A stretch of DNA of 64,000 nucleotides from Ectocarpus siliculosus (taxonomy: Eukaryota; Sar; Phaeophyceae; Ectocarpales; Ectocarpaceae): assembly GCA_000310025.1 (NCBI GenBank), contig FN649740.1, positions 3,587,774 through 3,651,773 on the forward strand, written 5' to 3'. The notes under the pieces were generated by a model, which did not search any database, was not told the origin of the DNA, and saw only the letters and a list, made by a program, of their open reading frames with translations. This document shows, in pieces, positions 11,101 through 23,727 of the stretch. The position numbers and the translations under genes were made by a program. Every line of letters begins with the position of its first letter. The stretch's first letter is position 1.

Positions 11101-14100
11101 GAGTACCTCCGAGAGGGGTGGATTCTTCAAGTTTGGGCGGCCACCAAGATTCTTCGCAGCAGTCTATACTGTACGCCAATTCCCTCGGAGGGTACGTACG
11201 TCCGGCTGCCTTGTAGCTTGTGAAAGTTGCTGCCTCCATCGGTGGCGAATGTTGTTCTGCCCACATCCAGATGCATCCGTCGTGTTGCGCTTTTCATTGC
11301 ACGAATGTGCGGGGCGTGGTACAGAAAAAGATGTACATGTAGTTCGAAGTACGTCATGGGTGCATTCAAGTGGACAAGATCAACTCAATAGGCTGACACA
11401 TACAAACGAGGATACTGTACCATAAGGGGGCGTATAAGAGAGACGCACGCGGGGTCCGCGAGCGGTAGGTTGGCATGTGCTCCGGACGACTCTGTGGTGG
11501 ACTCGTGCTTTTTTGTTCATCCCTTGTCATTTACGTCTCGCGTTCGAAACCGTTACGCATGGGTACACCTCCTGTGACATGAGTTTGTCTGGGATGTAGG
11601 CATGTCTTTGAACGCTGCCTTGAGGGGGTTATTTGCCTACCTCAGCCATCCCTACCCTTTGCTTGAAACTGATTGCCGGATATTCAGCTGTAGCCGGTCT
11701 AGTTGATCCAGCTTCTGAAAGCCCAGACCCGTTGCTCCGCTCCTTGTCCAACCCTCTAATCTCCACGCCTGCGCTCCCTTGACGGGCTGGCTGCCTGGTT
11801 TGGTTCCTCCCGTAATTCTCCTGGCGTTTCTGGGTTCCGGGGGTGCTTTTGGCTTATCCGGTGATCGGATCGGATCTGATCGGATCGATCGATCTGCGAC
11901 AGGCGGGATACCCCCCGTTCTATCCCTCCGCGGACGAGACGCTGTTCGAGGTCATCAAGCAGGTGAGAGAGAGGGCGAAGGCTTGACGAGGTGGCGATGG
12001 TGGTATTGAGGATGCGAGAGCTTGTGCAGCAACGGCTGTCCCGAGACACCTTGCTCTTGCCGCCCAAGTTTGTTCGTTTTGCCGAGTGCAGAACTGCTGG
12101 TAGGCCAGGGTTTTGCATCAAGCGAAGCCAGTGTTTGCTTAATTACGCTGGACGGAGGGAAAAAACAGAATCTCGTGACGTTGCCAAAGTGCGCAAGGAA
12201 GGAGAGAGTCGGTGGTCAGGAATTTCAGTTGCGACTTCGGGGGGTTACGAAAGGTAATGGTCGCCACCAATACAGCACTTTTGTGGCAGCGACTGCTGTG
12301 GATGCTTGGTACCCTTTGTAAGGCATACCATGCCCCCATTGCTGAAGCTGCGAAAACGAAAGAATTTAGAGTGGATGATGATGACCTGCCTCCGTGGGGC
12401 TGTTGTTTCAGCTCCGAATATCATTACTTCCTCCCCGGCGGTAAGCTCGCGATCATGGTCGTTTCTGAACCGGACATGGCAAGCACGTAGCGAGGGCGCT
12501 GCACACTTGCAATGCTTAAGTGCTACTGCTGCGTTTACGAGCAGCTAGGTCTCTTCCGACAAAAAGAGAGTACGTACGCCGGTGTTGGTATTGACTTGTG
12601 GCATCCAATGCATGTATCGATCGAATCGGATTCATCCCTCTCGTTCTCGCTGCCTTGCCTCCCCCCCGACACCCGCACCTTCCGCTCGTTGGCAGGGAAA
12701 ATACTACTTTCACCCTGACGCGTGGGACCTCATTAGCGCAGAGGTGAGAAAAAGAACGCACGCGTCTTGTACACTGAGTGAATAGATGTGCATTGGGTGC
12801 TCGCTGTCTCTTTTGGCGAAGGGCGCGCCCGATTTTAGCGTACATGGGTGGAAAAAACGCATGGTATACTGTAGTATCGTAGAAACTAGTCGGAAAGGGT
12901 CACGAACGAGCTAGCCCACCACTGCTGTCTGTAGCGAAAAAGCTCACGTTTGGTCGTTGATGTGGCCTTGTCTTTCCTCCCCGTACGCTGCCTGCCGATC
13001 TGTTCTCCGTGCGGATGATGTTTTCTTTTCCTCTTTCCGGCGACCTCGGGCCTCTACGGACGGTGTTGAACCAGGCGAAGGATCTGGTGTACAGGATGCT
13101 GACGGTAGACGTGGAAAAGCGGGCGACCATGGCGGACGTTCTCAATCACCCGGTGAGTCAGTCGCGGTAGCGCTTGGCATTTCCATCTCACCCAGCACCT
13201 CACAAATTGACCGTCAAGTGTGGAGGCGACAGTGGTGAAGCTGGCTTGACGCTTCTGATCGTAATGTCAGCATTCTGGTCCTAAAGCTTTGTTGCTCAAT
13301 GGCTGCACCGAAGGCAGGAGTGTTTACCGTAGGTGACACAAGACATGACACGCCTTGGACTTGGACCTATTTTTCAAAGCTCGATTACTCCAAGACGAAC
13401 AGGATGTACTTGAAGTATAACCAAACGGTACGTTGTTCGGAAAGCTCTCAATGAGACCGCTACAATGCCACATTTTTCGGTCCCGCCGCTCTTTCTGCTG
13501 TGGGGTTTTCCACCTTTGAAAATCGGTACTAGGGGTGTCATGTCTTGCGGCATGTCACCTACGGTACATTTTACGCAACTAGCAGAAGACTCCACGGGAT
13601 TAGGTCGATGGCGGTCATCCAAGTATGGACTTCGTTTCGTGCCTTCGGGTGGGAAACCTATTCCCGCCGTCATGAGGACAACAGTATTGTGGTGGTTGCG
13701 CCAGTTTGGTGTAAGATGGATGGTAATATTCCACATTGGCGAATTTAAGACAATTCAAGGGCCACCAAGCAAGCCGGCGTACGTGGTCTTGTACGAAAAG
13801 GGCATCAGTGTACCATACCGATATACACGAAGGTTCCCGAAAGGTTCTTCTTACATGAAATGGACTACTGTACCAAGTATCAAACAGGATTACGGCCACG
13901 ACTAATGATTAACAAACCTAGGTACCAGATTCCATCAAATAATACCGTCGCGAGAGTTCGAGAACAACGCCAGTTGGAACGGTGCCACCGGTGCCGACCA
14001 AGGCGTTCCATGGGCAAAGTACAAAGGTCGGTCGGCTGACCTATCTCCCGACGTGTCCCCGACTTGGTCCACATGCTGCTGCACGCTTCGTTCCTTGTCC

Positions 14101-16876
14101 GTGCCAACATCCTCGAAACCGACCTCTCCACCACGCTGCTACCACGACAGTGGCTCACCTCGGCGTGCGATCACGAGTACGACCACCTGTCAGACACTAT
14201 CCACCGCCTCAAGGCCTTCAACGCCAAGAGGAAGTGGCGCGCGGTGGCGGCGGTGGTAATGCTGGGGGCCAGGCTCGGCCTGAAGAAGCGCGCCCGCAGT
14301 TCGAGCGAGGGAGAGCGAGAGGACAAGAACGGATGTGAGCAGCCGGGGGGTTGCCGTTGGATTGTCCTCGAGGGCGAGCAGGGAGGCTTGTTGCTGCTGG
14401 AATTGCGATGACGTCGGTGCTGTTGTGATAGGTCTACTGTTGCTTGTCATCTTCCGCCTTAGCTCGATGGCCATCGAAGATAGAGATCACCGTGAACAGG
14501 CAAGAGTAGAAGAGTACCGTAGCATGGCGTCGGACGCGGTTCGACTAAGAACGAGAGCAACGTCGGCGCAGCATCTCCGGTGCCGAGGAGCGCTTTCAAT
14601 TGCCCCCCAGTCGATGTGTTGTTCTGTTGCAGAAAAACGTTCCAGTGGAAATGTTAATGTTTCGACACGACTACCAGAGTCGTTTTCAGTTGTGGCAATA
14701 ATAATAATGACGCGTGACATTCACGCCAGGAGCACTCCGATCATGGGAGAGAAGTGCAACATCATTTACAGGAGTAGCAGACAACGATGACGTGCGCCGC
14801 CGGTCGGCATATAGAAGTTACGCCTTCGTTGACTCCCGCCACGTAACCCATACACACACACCTCTATCCTATTCGGCAGTTTCCGTTCTCGAGCTGGAAA
14901 CCCTCAAGGAGGCGTTTCTCTCTTCCGCGGAAGGGGGGGTTCTGAGCAGGGCGCAGCTGGCCTCTGTTTTCTCGGACGTCGGTTTCGGCCCGGTGCCATC
15001 CGACCGGATGTTCGACCTCTTTGATACGGACGGCAACGGCACCGTGAGTACAAGGGTAGCGCGTTCTTCCTCTCCTGCTGCTGGTGCTGCTGTTGCTCCT
15101 TTTCTGTTGATGCTGCTGCTGACAAGTGGAGCGTGACTCAATTGGCTGTCTGTACAGGAGCTGTGGTTGTGCCGAGGTGACCCTGGTCTCGGGACCCCGG
15201 ATGTGATCCTTCGTTCCCTCCTTCCTATCCTTGCAATCTGAGACAGCGTTGGCGATGGACACAACATGCTGGGTTTATGTTACCGCTGTCGACAGCAGCG
15301 GAGAACATACATATCTCATTTTTTTCCGTGAAGGCTCGGCTTGTTTTCTCCACTGCCAGTAGAAAAGAGGTTTTTCAACTTGCCACGGCTTATGCAGTCG
15401 TTGTGAGGACTGCTGGGGGGCATTGCGTGCGTTCGTCACAAGACGAATCTTCACCTTTAGCGCTGTGGACACCTGATCACGAAGAACCGTCGCTGTCTGC
15501 ACGAATCCAACCACTTCAAGGAACGAGAGCGGCTCTCTGTTGTCGTACCAGGGAAGAGAGGGGCGGGTGTATCACAAAGAAAAAGGACGTGTTTGCTCTT
15601 TTGAGAAGATTCGACATCTCGTTAAGGTCACGCAAGATGCGTCTGTTGCCGGAGTGGACTTGAGGCTCCTCTCTTTGAAGCCCGTGCCGTCTGTCTTTGT
15701 CCCGTCGTTGACTGTGCTGTCGCCTTGGCCTTGACGCTCTCCTGTGCGTTGTGCAAGGTGGACTACGGGGAGTTCCTCGCTGGGATGGCATCGTTCAAGC
15801 ACACCGGCGACAAGGCGTTACGCTTCTGTTTCGACATCTACGACCTCGATGGAGGGGGTTCCATTAACCTGCAGGAGCTCAAGTCTGTGCTTTCGTGCGT
15901 CATGCGGCCTCAAGACATGCAAGCCATGTCCGGTGGTGGTGGTGGTGGTGGGGTCGACGGGGGGGGCGAGGATCACGACCGTAAGTTGACAATAATAGAT
16001 TGTCGAAAACATCTACCAGTACTACGTAGACACAACAGAACGTCACCAGCAAGGATAAGCTGATGGCCTCTCCTCGTCCACGAGTGTTTTGAAGTCTGGC
16101 GCGACAGCGTGCAATTGTGTACTGAACAGCATAGTGGGGTAAAGCTCTGCTCGGAGGAGACCTTTGGAGATCACCTACTCTCGGCGATGGACGCCCTAGT
16201 CCCTGTTGAAGAGCGATCGCACGTATTTGGGCACCAAGGCCACCGCTGTGTCTGTTTTCGGCTTTTCGAGCCAAGGTTGTAGCTGGCTTGCTGGGTTTCT
16301 GGAGAAGGTTGGTGCTTAATTTCTTTTCCAAGGCACACCCGCGTGGTTACGTGTGTACCTGCCCTATCGCTTGTTCTTGACTTTTCATAGCTTTACATAT
16401 CCCTTCTCTCTCCGTGTGCAGGCAAGCTGAGTGAGCTGTTCAAGAGGTTGGATAAGGATGGAAACGGTACGATCGATTTCGAGGAGTTCAAGGCCGGCGC
16501 CAAGAGAGAGCCCCTCCTCGTGGAAGCGTTCCTAGCACCGGTGCAGCAGGGGTCGCTCGCCACAACGCCCGCGGCGGTGGGAAGAAGACAGAAAGGTTCT
16601 GGCGGCCCGGCCGCTGCCGGTTCATGCCAAGCGGCGGTTGCAAGATCTGACGCAAAGAACAACGCCGCCGGCAACTCCTCGCCGGACGCTAAACAGCCCA
16701 AAGCTGGTTCGCGTGAAACTGCCGCCGTTCCGGAAACGGTGGCCTCTGGTGAGGAGGAACGGTCGTTGAAGGCAGCAGCCGACCAGCGAGATGGTGGCGT
16801 GGACAAAGGCGGGGATACGCTGAGCGGCAAACGGTGCCGGCTAGAGGGATCGGACTGTGGAGGGGGCACGCGGTAG
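8110..16876 (+). CDS. Calcium-dependent protein kinase (CaMK/CDPK-type kinase fused to EF-hands)
   Basis: Serine/threonine kinase directly switched by calcium. Thirteen phase-matched exons: 8110-8200, 8427-8513, 9104-9185, 9760-9880, 10087-10224, 10800-10887, 11903-11962, 12696-12743, 13075-13152, 14151-14334, 14880-15043, 15758-15980 and 16422-16876. They join into 605 residues. The kinase domain shows GKGAFSVV (12-19), VALK (31-34), HRDVKPEN (126-133), DFG (149-151) and GYVAPE (173-178), so it should be active. A basic junction helix with [12 protein letters not shown] follows. The first EF-hand, near residue 340, is degenerate; three canonical 12-residue loops start at 374, 409 and 465. 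A glycine run follows the third EF-hand, and the C-terminus is a low-complexity tail. The ATG at 8111 sits one base after a strong splice acceptor, so a 5' leader exon or an N-terminal extension probably exists upstream. Confidence 0.93.
10947..11212. mobile_element. Fold-back (long inverted-repeat) element in a kinase intron
   Basis: Almost the whole 266 bases form one imperfect hairpin. The outer arms share AAGGCAGC, CGTACCCTCCGA and TTGGCGT(G/A)CAGTATA; the inner arms share a GCTGCTGCGAAGAAT block and the GAATCCA(T/C)CCCTCTCGG block. The loop is near 11070. It lies in the intron between the exons encoding GYVAPE and AGYPPF. The arms do not begin with CCGTAG, so it seems to be a different family from the other inverted-repeat elements. 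The loop-side string GTAGCTTCAGCATTA recurs at 24261. Confidence 0.8.
13325..13566. mobile_element. MITE-like element in a kinase intron, 242 bases
   Basis: The ends TACCGTAGGTGACA and TGTCACCTACGGTA are perfect inverted copies of 14 bases, and the similarity continues inward through CAAGACATGACAC and a TTTTCAAAG-type block. There is no coding capacity. TA marks both outer limits. The end resembles that of the 5571-6492 element (CCGTAG, then GACACAAGA, then ACACxCC), which suggests one family. Confidence 0.75.
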
Positions 16877-19800
16877 CGGAGAGGAATCTACGTACAACAG
16901 ATGGTGCGTGCACAAGGAGAGGGAGAGGGGTGCGGTGTTTCCGGAGTCACATTGGTTAATAACTAATCCTTTCCGGGTAGATAGCGGCTAGCCTGCCCGT
17001 GCGCGTGTAGGATTGGTTTGCTCGTCAATCATTGCGGTTTGCCGTTTTCGGCAGGGACTGACGAACAGAGGGTAAAACGTGTCATTGTTGCCACATGGTT
17101 CCCTTGACAACGCGGGCATTCCCACCGGATTTCGGCGTCTCCGTCTCGGAATAATTTAGAGGTCATTAACGTTTTGGTATTTATTTCCGTGTAGATTCAG
17201 TTGCCGTTGTTCATAATTTACGCCTTGGATATGTGGGTAGATTGATTGTATTTGTCCCAATGTTCGGTGTCGTCCGTCCACTTTTGTGAGTCTTCCCTTT
17301 ACCATATTTTAGGTGAATGTCTCCGTTCCTACTGTTTGTATCTAGCACCACATGATGATTGTCGCTTCGAGATTTTCTGAAGTGTCGCATCTTTCCACTT
17401 GTCAAGAGATTGTTGTTGTGGTGCGTCTAATTGTGTTGAGGGTAAGCGAGATAGTCAAATTGAATGTTTTTTGTCGAAGACCGAATATGCTGTAGTTTGT
17501 TTGTGTGCGGAAGAATTGGGAACATCTCCCAGATCGACGTATGTATTTGGGTTCTTGTTGTGCCGCCCTGGAGGTGTGTTGGTTCGGATGTCTTGGTTCG
17601 GTTTTGTGGGCTCTCACAAAGAGAAAGGGGTAACGGAGGTTTCGTTCTGCTGCCTTGCTGCTCCTGCAGCAAGAGTATGATAGACGCGAGTCCACTGGGC
17701 CCAAGGGCCACGTGTTGAGGAATGCACAGTGTGTTAACACGTAGCCCGCTTCGGAGGGTCACGCGGCATAGGATGGCAGCAGCTAGCTACATCGAAGTTC
17801 GGACCATAGCTAGCAAAGCTTTGCTCACGGGCTGAGGGGCGAGGGCAGGATGGTGATGGAGCACGCTTGGCTGGAGCGCCCAGCCGAGGGACTACTACTA
17901 CTCTGGTAGTTGTGTTGAGGGTAAGCGAGATAGTCAAACGCTACCTCGTGAAAGCACGTCGTTAATCCGTGAGAAGGAATCGTGAATAGGTGTAGTTTTG
18001 TTCTCAAGGGGAATATGGCGACAAAGTGCGTGTCGTTCTGTTGTATTTGGTAGAAGAATAACGACGATATTGTAGCTCTTGCTCGCAATTTGTTCGGTAC
18101 ATGTTTTTGCCCGGGACGTTGCAATGTAGGGGCTGTGCAAAGTTGGAGCAGATGCTGACTCTCCTCAAGAAGCAGTGAGGCGGGGTCGACAAGTCGCGAA
18201 AGAGAGAAGAAGAGGTTCGGGGTGCTTGCGAAATACTTGTCATACTTTGTATAGGAGTACAGAGGGCGATTTGCACTCGCAAGTGTAGCAGAAACACAGC
18301 TGCACTACGCAAACGTTGTCCTTGTGAATTTGGGCATCCACAGTCGACGGGACATCGTTTCACGTTAAGGTAGACATAGACACTACCAGCGGATGCGTGG
18401 GCCAAATTCGCGAACACTTAATCAAGCGATCGGTGTTCGTAGCCCCGATGCAACTCCTGGGCCCTCTTTTTCCCTTCGGTAGGTTGTTCGTATATCGGTA
18501 CATCAGCCACCGTTGTGGGAGGCATCGTGCTACAGGCGAGAAGTTGGTGTCATTATTGTGTCTATCTTTGGATGATTTAGGCATTCCCGTGAAGAGGCGT
18601 CAAGGGTTGTTTCAGAGTGCATTGAATCGAGTCCGTCCTTCTGTTTGGCTTCCAGATGGTGGATGATGAGCGTTGCATGCCAACCATTTTGTTTTTCGTA
18701 GCGTCACAGGTGGTGTTTGGTTGACTGAGCATGTGCCAAGTTTGTTTGGTCCGGGGTACACATACATATTCCGGTATACGTACTGCTTGACCTAGTATTA
18801 CAATCAGTATCATGTGCCACCACACACAGCAAGGCGCGCTTTGATTGATGTGAGGATGACCGCGCCCGAACCCGACCATCTTGGTATTGTTGGAATCAGC
18901 CGTTGGTGTCGGCCCGAACACGCTCCTTAGGCACCACTTCCGAACGTATACCCCTCCGAGAAATCTTCCGTGGTTCTTGGCGACGTGGTACATTGTAGTT
19001 GTTGTGCGGCGAGCGGCGCTTTCTATTATCATAGTTGGACCTCCTACTACATAGACTAGTGTGCCTGCAGAGCGTGCTGGTGGCGTTTGATACTTTGAGG
19101 CCTTGTAGGTGATTCACAATAGCAACGAACGGAGCAAACGGTGGCAGCAACATCACACCGGATGGAATAACGAAAGGCACCCCGGTCTTTGCCTGATCCG
19201 GACGAGACTTGCGCGACACAGATGTAATATTCAAGTTGTCTCAGAACTCTGAATGTGGGCGGCCGAATTACAAAGAAGCACTTGTAGAGGCCGTGCACAG
19301 GGATGGTTGTTTTGCTGTAGATCGTTGTCGGCTGTGATAAAATATATACCGTGGTAGGCTTCTACGTAAACTCGAACAACTACAACTGCTGTAGTACATG
19401 TAGACGTTAGTTTTAGTGCCTGCAGAGACAAGTCTCCGGTCTCTTTTGCACCACGATGGGCTGAGCTCTCACGTAATGTGCAGCATGCAACTGCCACCAC
19501 CAACCTGTAGGCTGATGCAACTATCAGTCTTCAAGCCTGGGCACGATTTCGCGTGGATCTCCGGCACCCGGCACCAGCACCTTGTGAGGTCGGCTCCACC
19601 CGATTCAGGGACGAAAAAATGGAAAGAGGCGTTATTCGTGGACAGTCCAGAGTTTCCGTCCTATGCCACGTTTACGCGTCGTAGGTCGAGAGAGGTTGGA
19701 AGGGAGAGGTCCAAACATCTAGTGAGCCTGTCCAATAGTCCAGTGGATGCCCAGAGAGTTGTCCTGTGCTGCTGGAAAACCAAACCGGTCGAATGTTGTC

Positions 19801-22619
19801 CGGTTGACAAGTTGCATGTATGAACCGCCCGGAGCGGATTATTTTCCCAACGTATCTTTTTTCGTTGAATTCGTGTGGTGTGGGTCCTCTTGTCCTCACA
19901 TTTCACCCGTGCTCACACCATAACGGCACTCCATTGGAATCAAAATCTTCGTCGTGTAGGCTTGCGTGAAACTCACGTGAGATCACGTTATACGCATATT
20001 TTCATGTTGTCACCGGAATCAAATTCGAGAAAGTCAGGTTTGTCAAGCCTCTCATCGCACCCTCTGAAAGAGTTGACACGCGGTGGCTTCGTTGTGGAAA
20101 GCGTAGCGGTAGAAAGAGCCCTTGTGCCATACACATACCAGTAACTACCCACAGCGTGAAAGAGAAGACCAGACAATCCATGACGTGAGACACGCGAGGT
20201 AATTCTCGAGCGCAGTCACGCCGCCGGTCGAAGCTCTCTTTTTCACCAGAAAAAAGTTGCAAATAGTGTACACACACCCGCATGCATACAATGGAGGACG
20301 GGGCGGATGTGCGTGTACGTATGTGGCGACCGTTTCGTTTCTTGGATCCAGAAGGTCGTGGGTTGAATCAGCCGCAGAGTTATGTGTGCAGGTAGATGCT
20401 CCTTCCCTCCTGGTTCAGAGGAGAGGCACACATCAAACCAGTCTCGTACTACAGTTGTAGTAAAGCGTCGATTTCCTGCTGCTGCTGGAGGCAATAAATA
20501 ATGCGGTTTCAGTCAAGATGATATATTCCTTGCATGCGGACGAATTGCAAGCTCTACACGTAGACTGAACGCATCTTACGTATTCACCACCTGGAGGTGT
20601 GCATTGGCGTGCGGGACGAAGTAACTCCCGTTGCCGTGTAATGTTGTCCACTACTGTGATGGAGAGAGATGGGGTAAAAGAGAATGCGCGACACAGACAC
20701 CGAGTCGAGACCGTGATACATGTTGTGACACATATACTGTAGCCTACTGTACATATCTTGTGACAGAAGAGGGAGCTAGAGAGAGATGGACGGGGAAGGA
20801 GGGGCGCCAGAGTATAATTCGATTTCAAGATCGTTTCAAAATAGGAGGACAGCGGACCGGGCGTGCATACGACGGATTGGAGCGTAGATCAGACCTGTTG
20901 CTGCTGCTGCGAAGTTTAATCCGGTGGTCAGGTGTGTGGAACGCTTGCTGAGGAAGATGGTGTAAGAAGACCGACCAGAAGGACCTGTGCCTGTAGAGAT
21001 CCGATCTCGCTCTAGCACAAGAGTAGCTCGTGGACCTTTTCACAGCTGCTGGTCTTGTTTGAGCTGCTGGTCTCATTACCTCTTCGATAGCCTCGAGTGC
21101 AATGCAATGAAGAGGGCCGTTTTCTGCACCTACCTACTGCCTTGTTTGATCCCCTCTGTCACTAAACGCTCTGTCCTCAGGGCAAGATGGTGAGAGCAGA
21201 GCAAACGCGGTGAGAGAAGGCCGGGAGCACCAAGTCTCCCTTTTCACCGACCTCACAAGAGGTGGTCGGAAGCGCCAGCGACCCACGCCGTAAGAATTTC
21301 AGAATGGGAGGAGTGAGTTGGTCTGCTCAAAGGTAGAACTTGTAAGTAAGCCGCTCACACTTTAGAGATAGTGGATTGAGGCAAAATATGTGCGCGCAGT
21401 AAACAGATCGCAGGCGTATCTCTGCACAGTGGCAATGGTCATCGTAAGACCGATATTTGTACAAGGTGCAAGGTCCGCTTTGAAGGTACACCTGCTCGGG
21501 GAGAGAAGGATCCAATCACACCTACTACTGCTGTATCACCACGCACGTGTGTGTATATTCGTCTCTTCCATTCAATTTTTTCGCGTGCGCGCGGGCGAGT
21601 ATATGTGGAAAATGCTTAATGATATATTGTCATCACTTAACCCATGACCTCTTCGTATGTGTGGCCCTGATCACAATGTATTGTGTTTGAATGGATGATA
21701 TTTCTGGCCTCTATCCAGCAACGACTGCTGTGCATTCTGAACTTGTTTCTCACGCCCTAAATGAAGTATCGGTAACGATGTAAGCGAACAATAGCAACCG
21801 GAGAACGATAGCAACACCAACAATAAACGTTGGGGTGGTCCCATTTGCCGGGATAGAACGCCTCATCCAAACGTTTTACCCACATTCTAGCACTAAACGG
21901 AGCAGATAATACAATGATACCTATCGGTGCGTCCTGATTTGGAACTCCCCCACCGCCACCATTTGCAGCACGCCCTTGATTCAAATCGGGATTCTGTCGT
22001 AGGCCCATGTTACCAACGGGCGGCATATCCCTTTCCCCATCCCTCACGCCCTTCGTTCCCCCACGCTTCGGGTGGACCAGGAAAACCTCGCGGCGGAAGA
22101 CGACGTTCCTGTTGCATTTCCAAGGCAAGATGTGCATAGAACACTTTCGACAAACCTAGGGTAGTGGTCGACCCGTCCACTCGGGCGCAGGCGCAACAGA
22201 TCGAGTTGTCAACAGGCCTTATTGCAATGTTTCTTGTTTCTGCCAAGCTCACAACTACTTGCTCGGCATAGATTTTCTATTATGGGTTTTCGTATCGGTC
22301 ATAACGTTGTTCGAGGCAAAGTGTATAGTAGTGTTACTTCTTGTCTGCTACTAGAGGGTCTAGTTTTGAAGAAAGGTAGCCTTTATTGTACGTATTATCT
22401 TGTCGTCGGCTATTGCAACCCGTTATTGCAATCAGCGAAGTCTTGTTCGCACCCATATTTCTTTGGATGAATGGCATGCATCCTCTCGAAATCAAGAACA
22501 TCAGGTCCAGTTGTTGTTTCGCTGATTGCCATTCTTCCCCTTGTGTTGCGCTCTCCTCGCCGCCGCCGCGCGTCGCTCCTGCTCGTTGTTGTTGATTATG
22601 TTGTCGGAACCACAAACAG
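16877..22619. other. Long intergenic stretch without a recognised gene
   Basis: I read both strands and found only short open frames with no family match, no chain of splice-compatible exons and no biased composition typical of the coding exons elsewhere. A 29-base direct repeat links 17431 and 17910. The stretch may contain decayed mobile DNA, untranslated regions, the 5' part of the FNIP gene, or a non-coding RNA that cannot be seen from sequence alone. Confidence 0.5.
17431..17938. repeat. 29-base direct repeat, copies 479 bases apart
   Basis: The string TTGTGTTGAGGGTAAGCGAG and the following nine bases occur identically at 17431-17459 and 17910-17938. The sequence between is unrelated to known genes. 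This could be a pair of element ends or a remnant duplication. Confidence 0.8.
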
Positions 22620-23727
22620 GAACACGGTCCACGAGGCCCTCCTGGTTTCGTCACCGACGCCGGGAATCTGAAGGGAGAATCACTTTGCTCGATAAAGGAA
22701 CTACAGGTTGCCTACCTTGCACTCTGCAAGGCAGTCCGAGACTTGGCCCTTTGGCGCATAACGGTCGGCCGGGACGCGCTTGCCAGCACCAAGCTGCGTC
22801 GCGGGAACACCCGTGGTAGGGGGCAACGGCAGCAAGAGGGCATGAAACCTAGCCGGCCACGCAGGTCGCGGACCCCGAGCCAAGTAGCTGCAGAGGCGGC
22901 CGAGGCAGGAGCATCGACGCGTCTTTCGAGAGTGCCACCGCTTGTCGGGAAAAGCGTCGTGTGGGGTCTTGGCGTTGAGATGATGCGGAAATGCGCGCCC
23001 GCGCTGACGCAAACAAAACATCTCTACCTCGACAAAGATGAGTACGGCAGCTACTACAAGGCCATCGACAGGATCGTACTGCCACCGCACCTCGAGACTC
23101 TGGAATTTGGGTACCAGTTTGATCAGAGCGTGGCTGGAGTCACCTGGCCTCCGTCACTCACGAAGGTGACGTTTGATCAACGCTTCAACCAGCCTATCAC
23201 GGACGCGATATGGCCCGACAACATTCAACACCTGTCCTTCGCAGGACCATTCGACCAGTCTATCACGCACGTCGTGTGGCCAGAGTCTCTGTGTTGCACC
23301 TGTCCCTGAGCGAGAAATTTAACCTGCCCATCAGTGGACACGTTTTTCCCGCCTTCCTGGAGCAGCTATCGTGTGGGGAAAACTTCAACAACCCATCATC
23401 GGAGTTTTGTGGCCGACCTCCCTGTTGCGGCTTACATTGGGCACCCTCTTCAACGAGCCCGTTGGCGCGGTAGTATGGCCCGAAAAACTGCAAGAGCTGT
23501 CGTTTGGCCCTGCATTCAACCAGGAGCTGAACGGGGTCACGTGGCCAAGTGGCCTGAAAAAATTGGAGCTTGGCGGGTTCAACGAATCTATCGACGGTAT
23601 TTCGCGGCCCGACTCCTTGGTAAAGGTGCGTTTCAAGCCCGGGTTCAGTAAGGACTTGACGAAGGCCAAGTGGCCAGCCTCAGCGAACGTCTGGCGGGGT
23701 TTCAACCTCGTCTCCATTGAGCTGTGA
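22620..23727 (+). pseudogene. FNIP/leucine-rich repeat protein, frameshifted
   Basis: FNIP repeats are about 22-residue units of the form WPxxLxxLxFGxxFNQPI and are common in amoebae, giant viruses and brown algae; they are thought to mediate protein binding. The frame is open from a plausible acceptor at 22620. It starts with a short GPRGPPG collagen-like motif, then a basic arginine-rich linker, then repeats such as WPPSLTKVTFDQRFNQPI and WPDNIQHLSFAGPFDQSI. Just after WPESL near 23285 the frame breaks and resumes in a second frame (HLSLSEKFNLPI). It breaks again near 23395 and resumes in a third frame (IIGVLWPTSL) up to a stop at 23725-23727. Two frameshifts within 120 bases argue for a pseudogene, unless the assembly is wrong. 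No in-frame ATG precedes position 22842. Confidence 0.8.

Noticed and set aside
19416-19823. A 135-codon plus-strand frame
   Set aside because: It begins at a non-ATG codon, has no family match and no splice-compatible partners.
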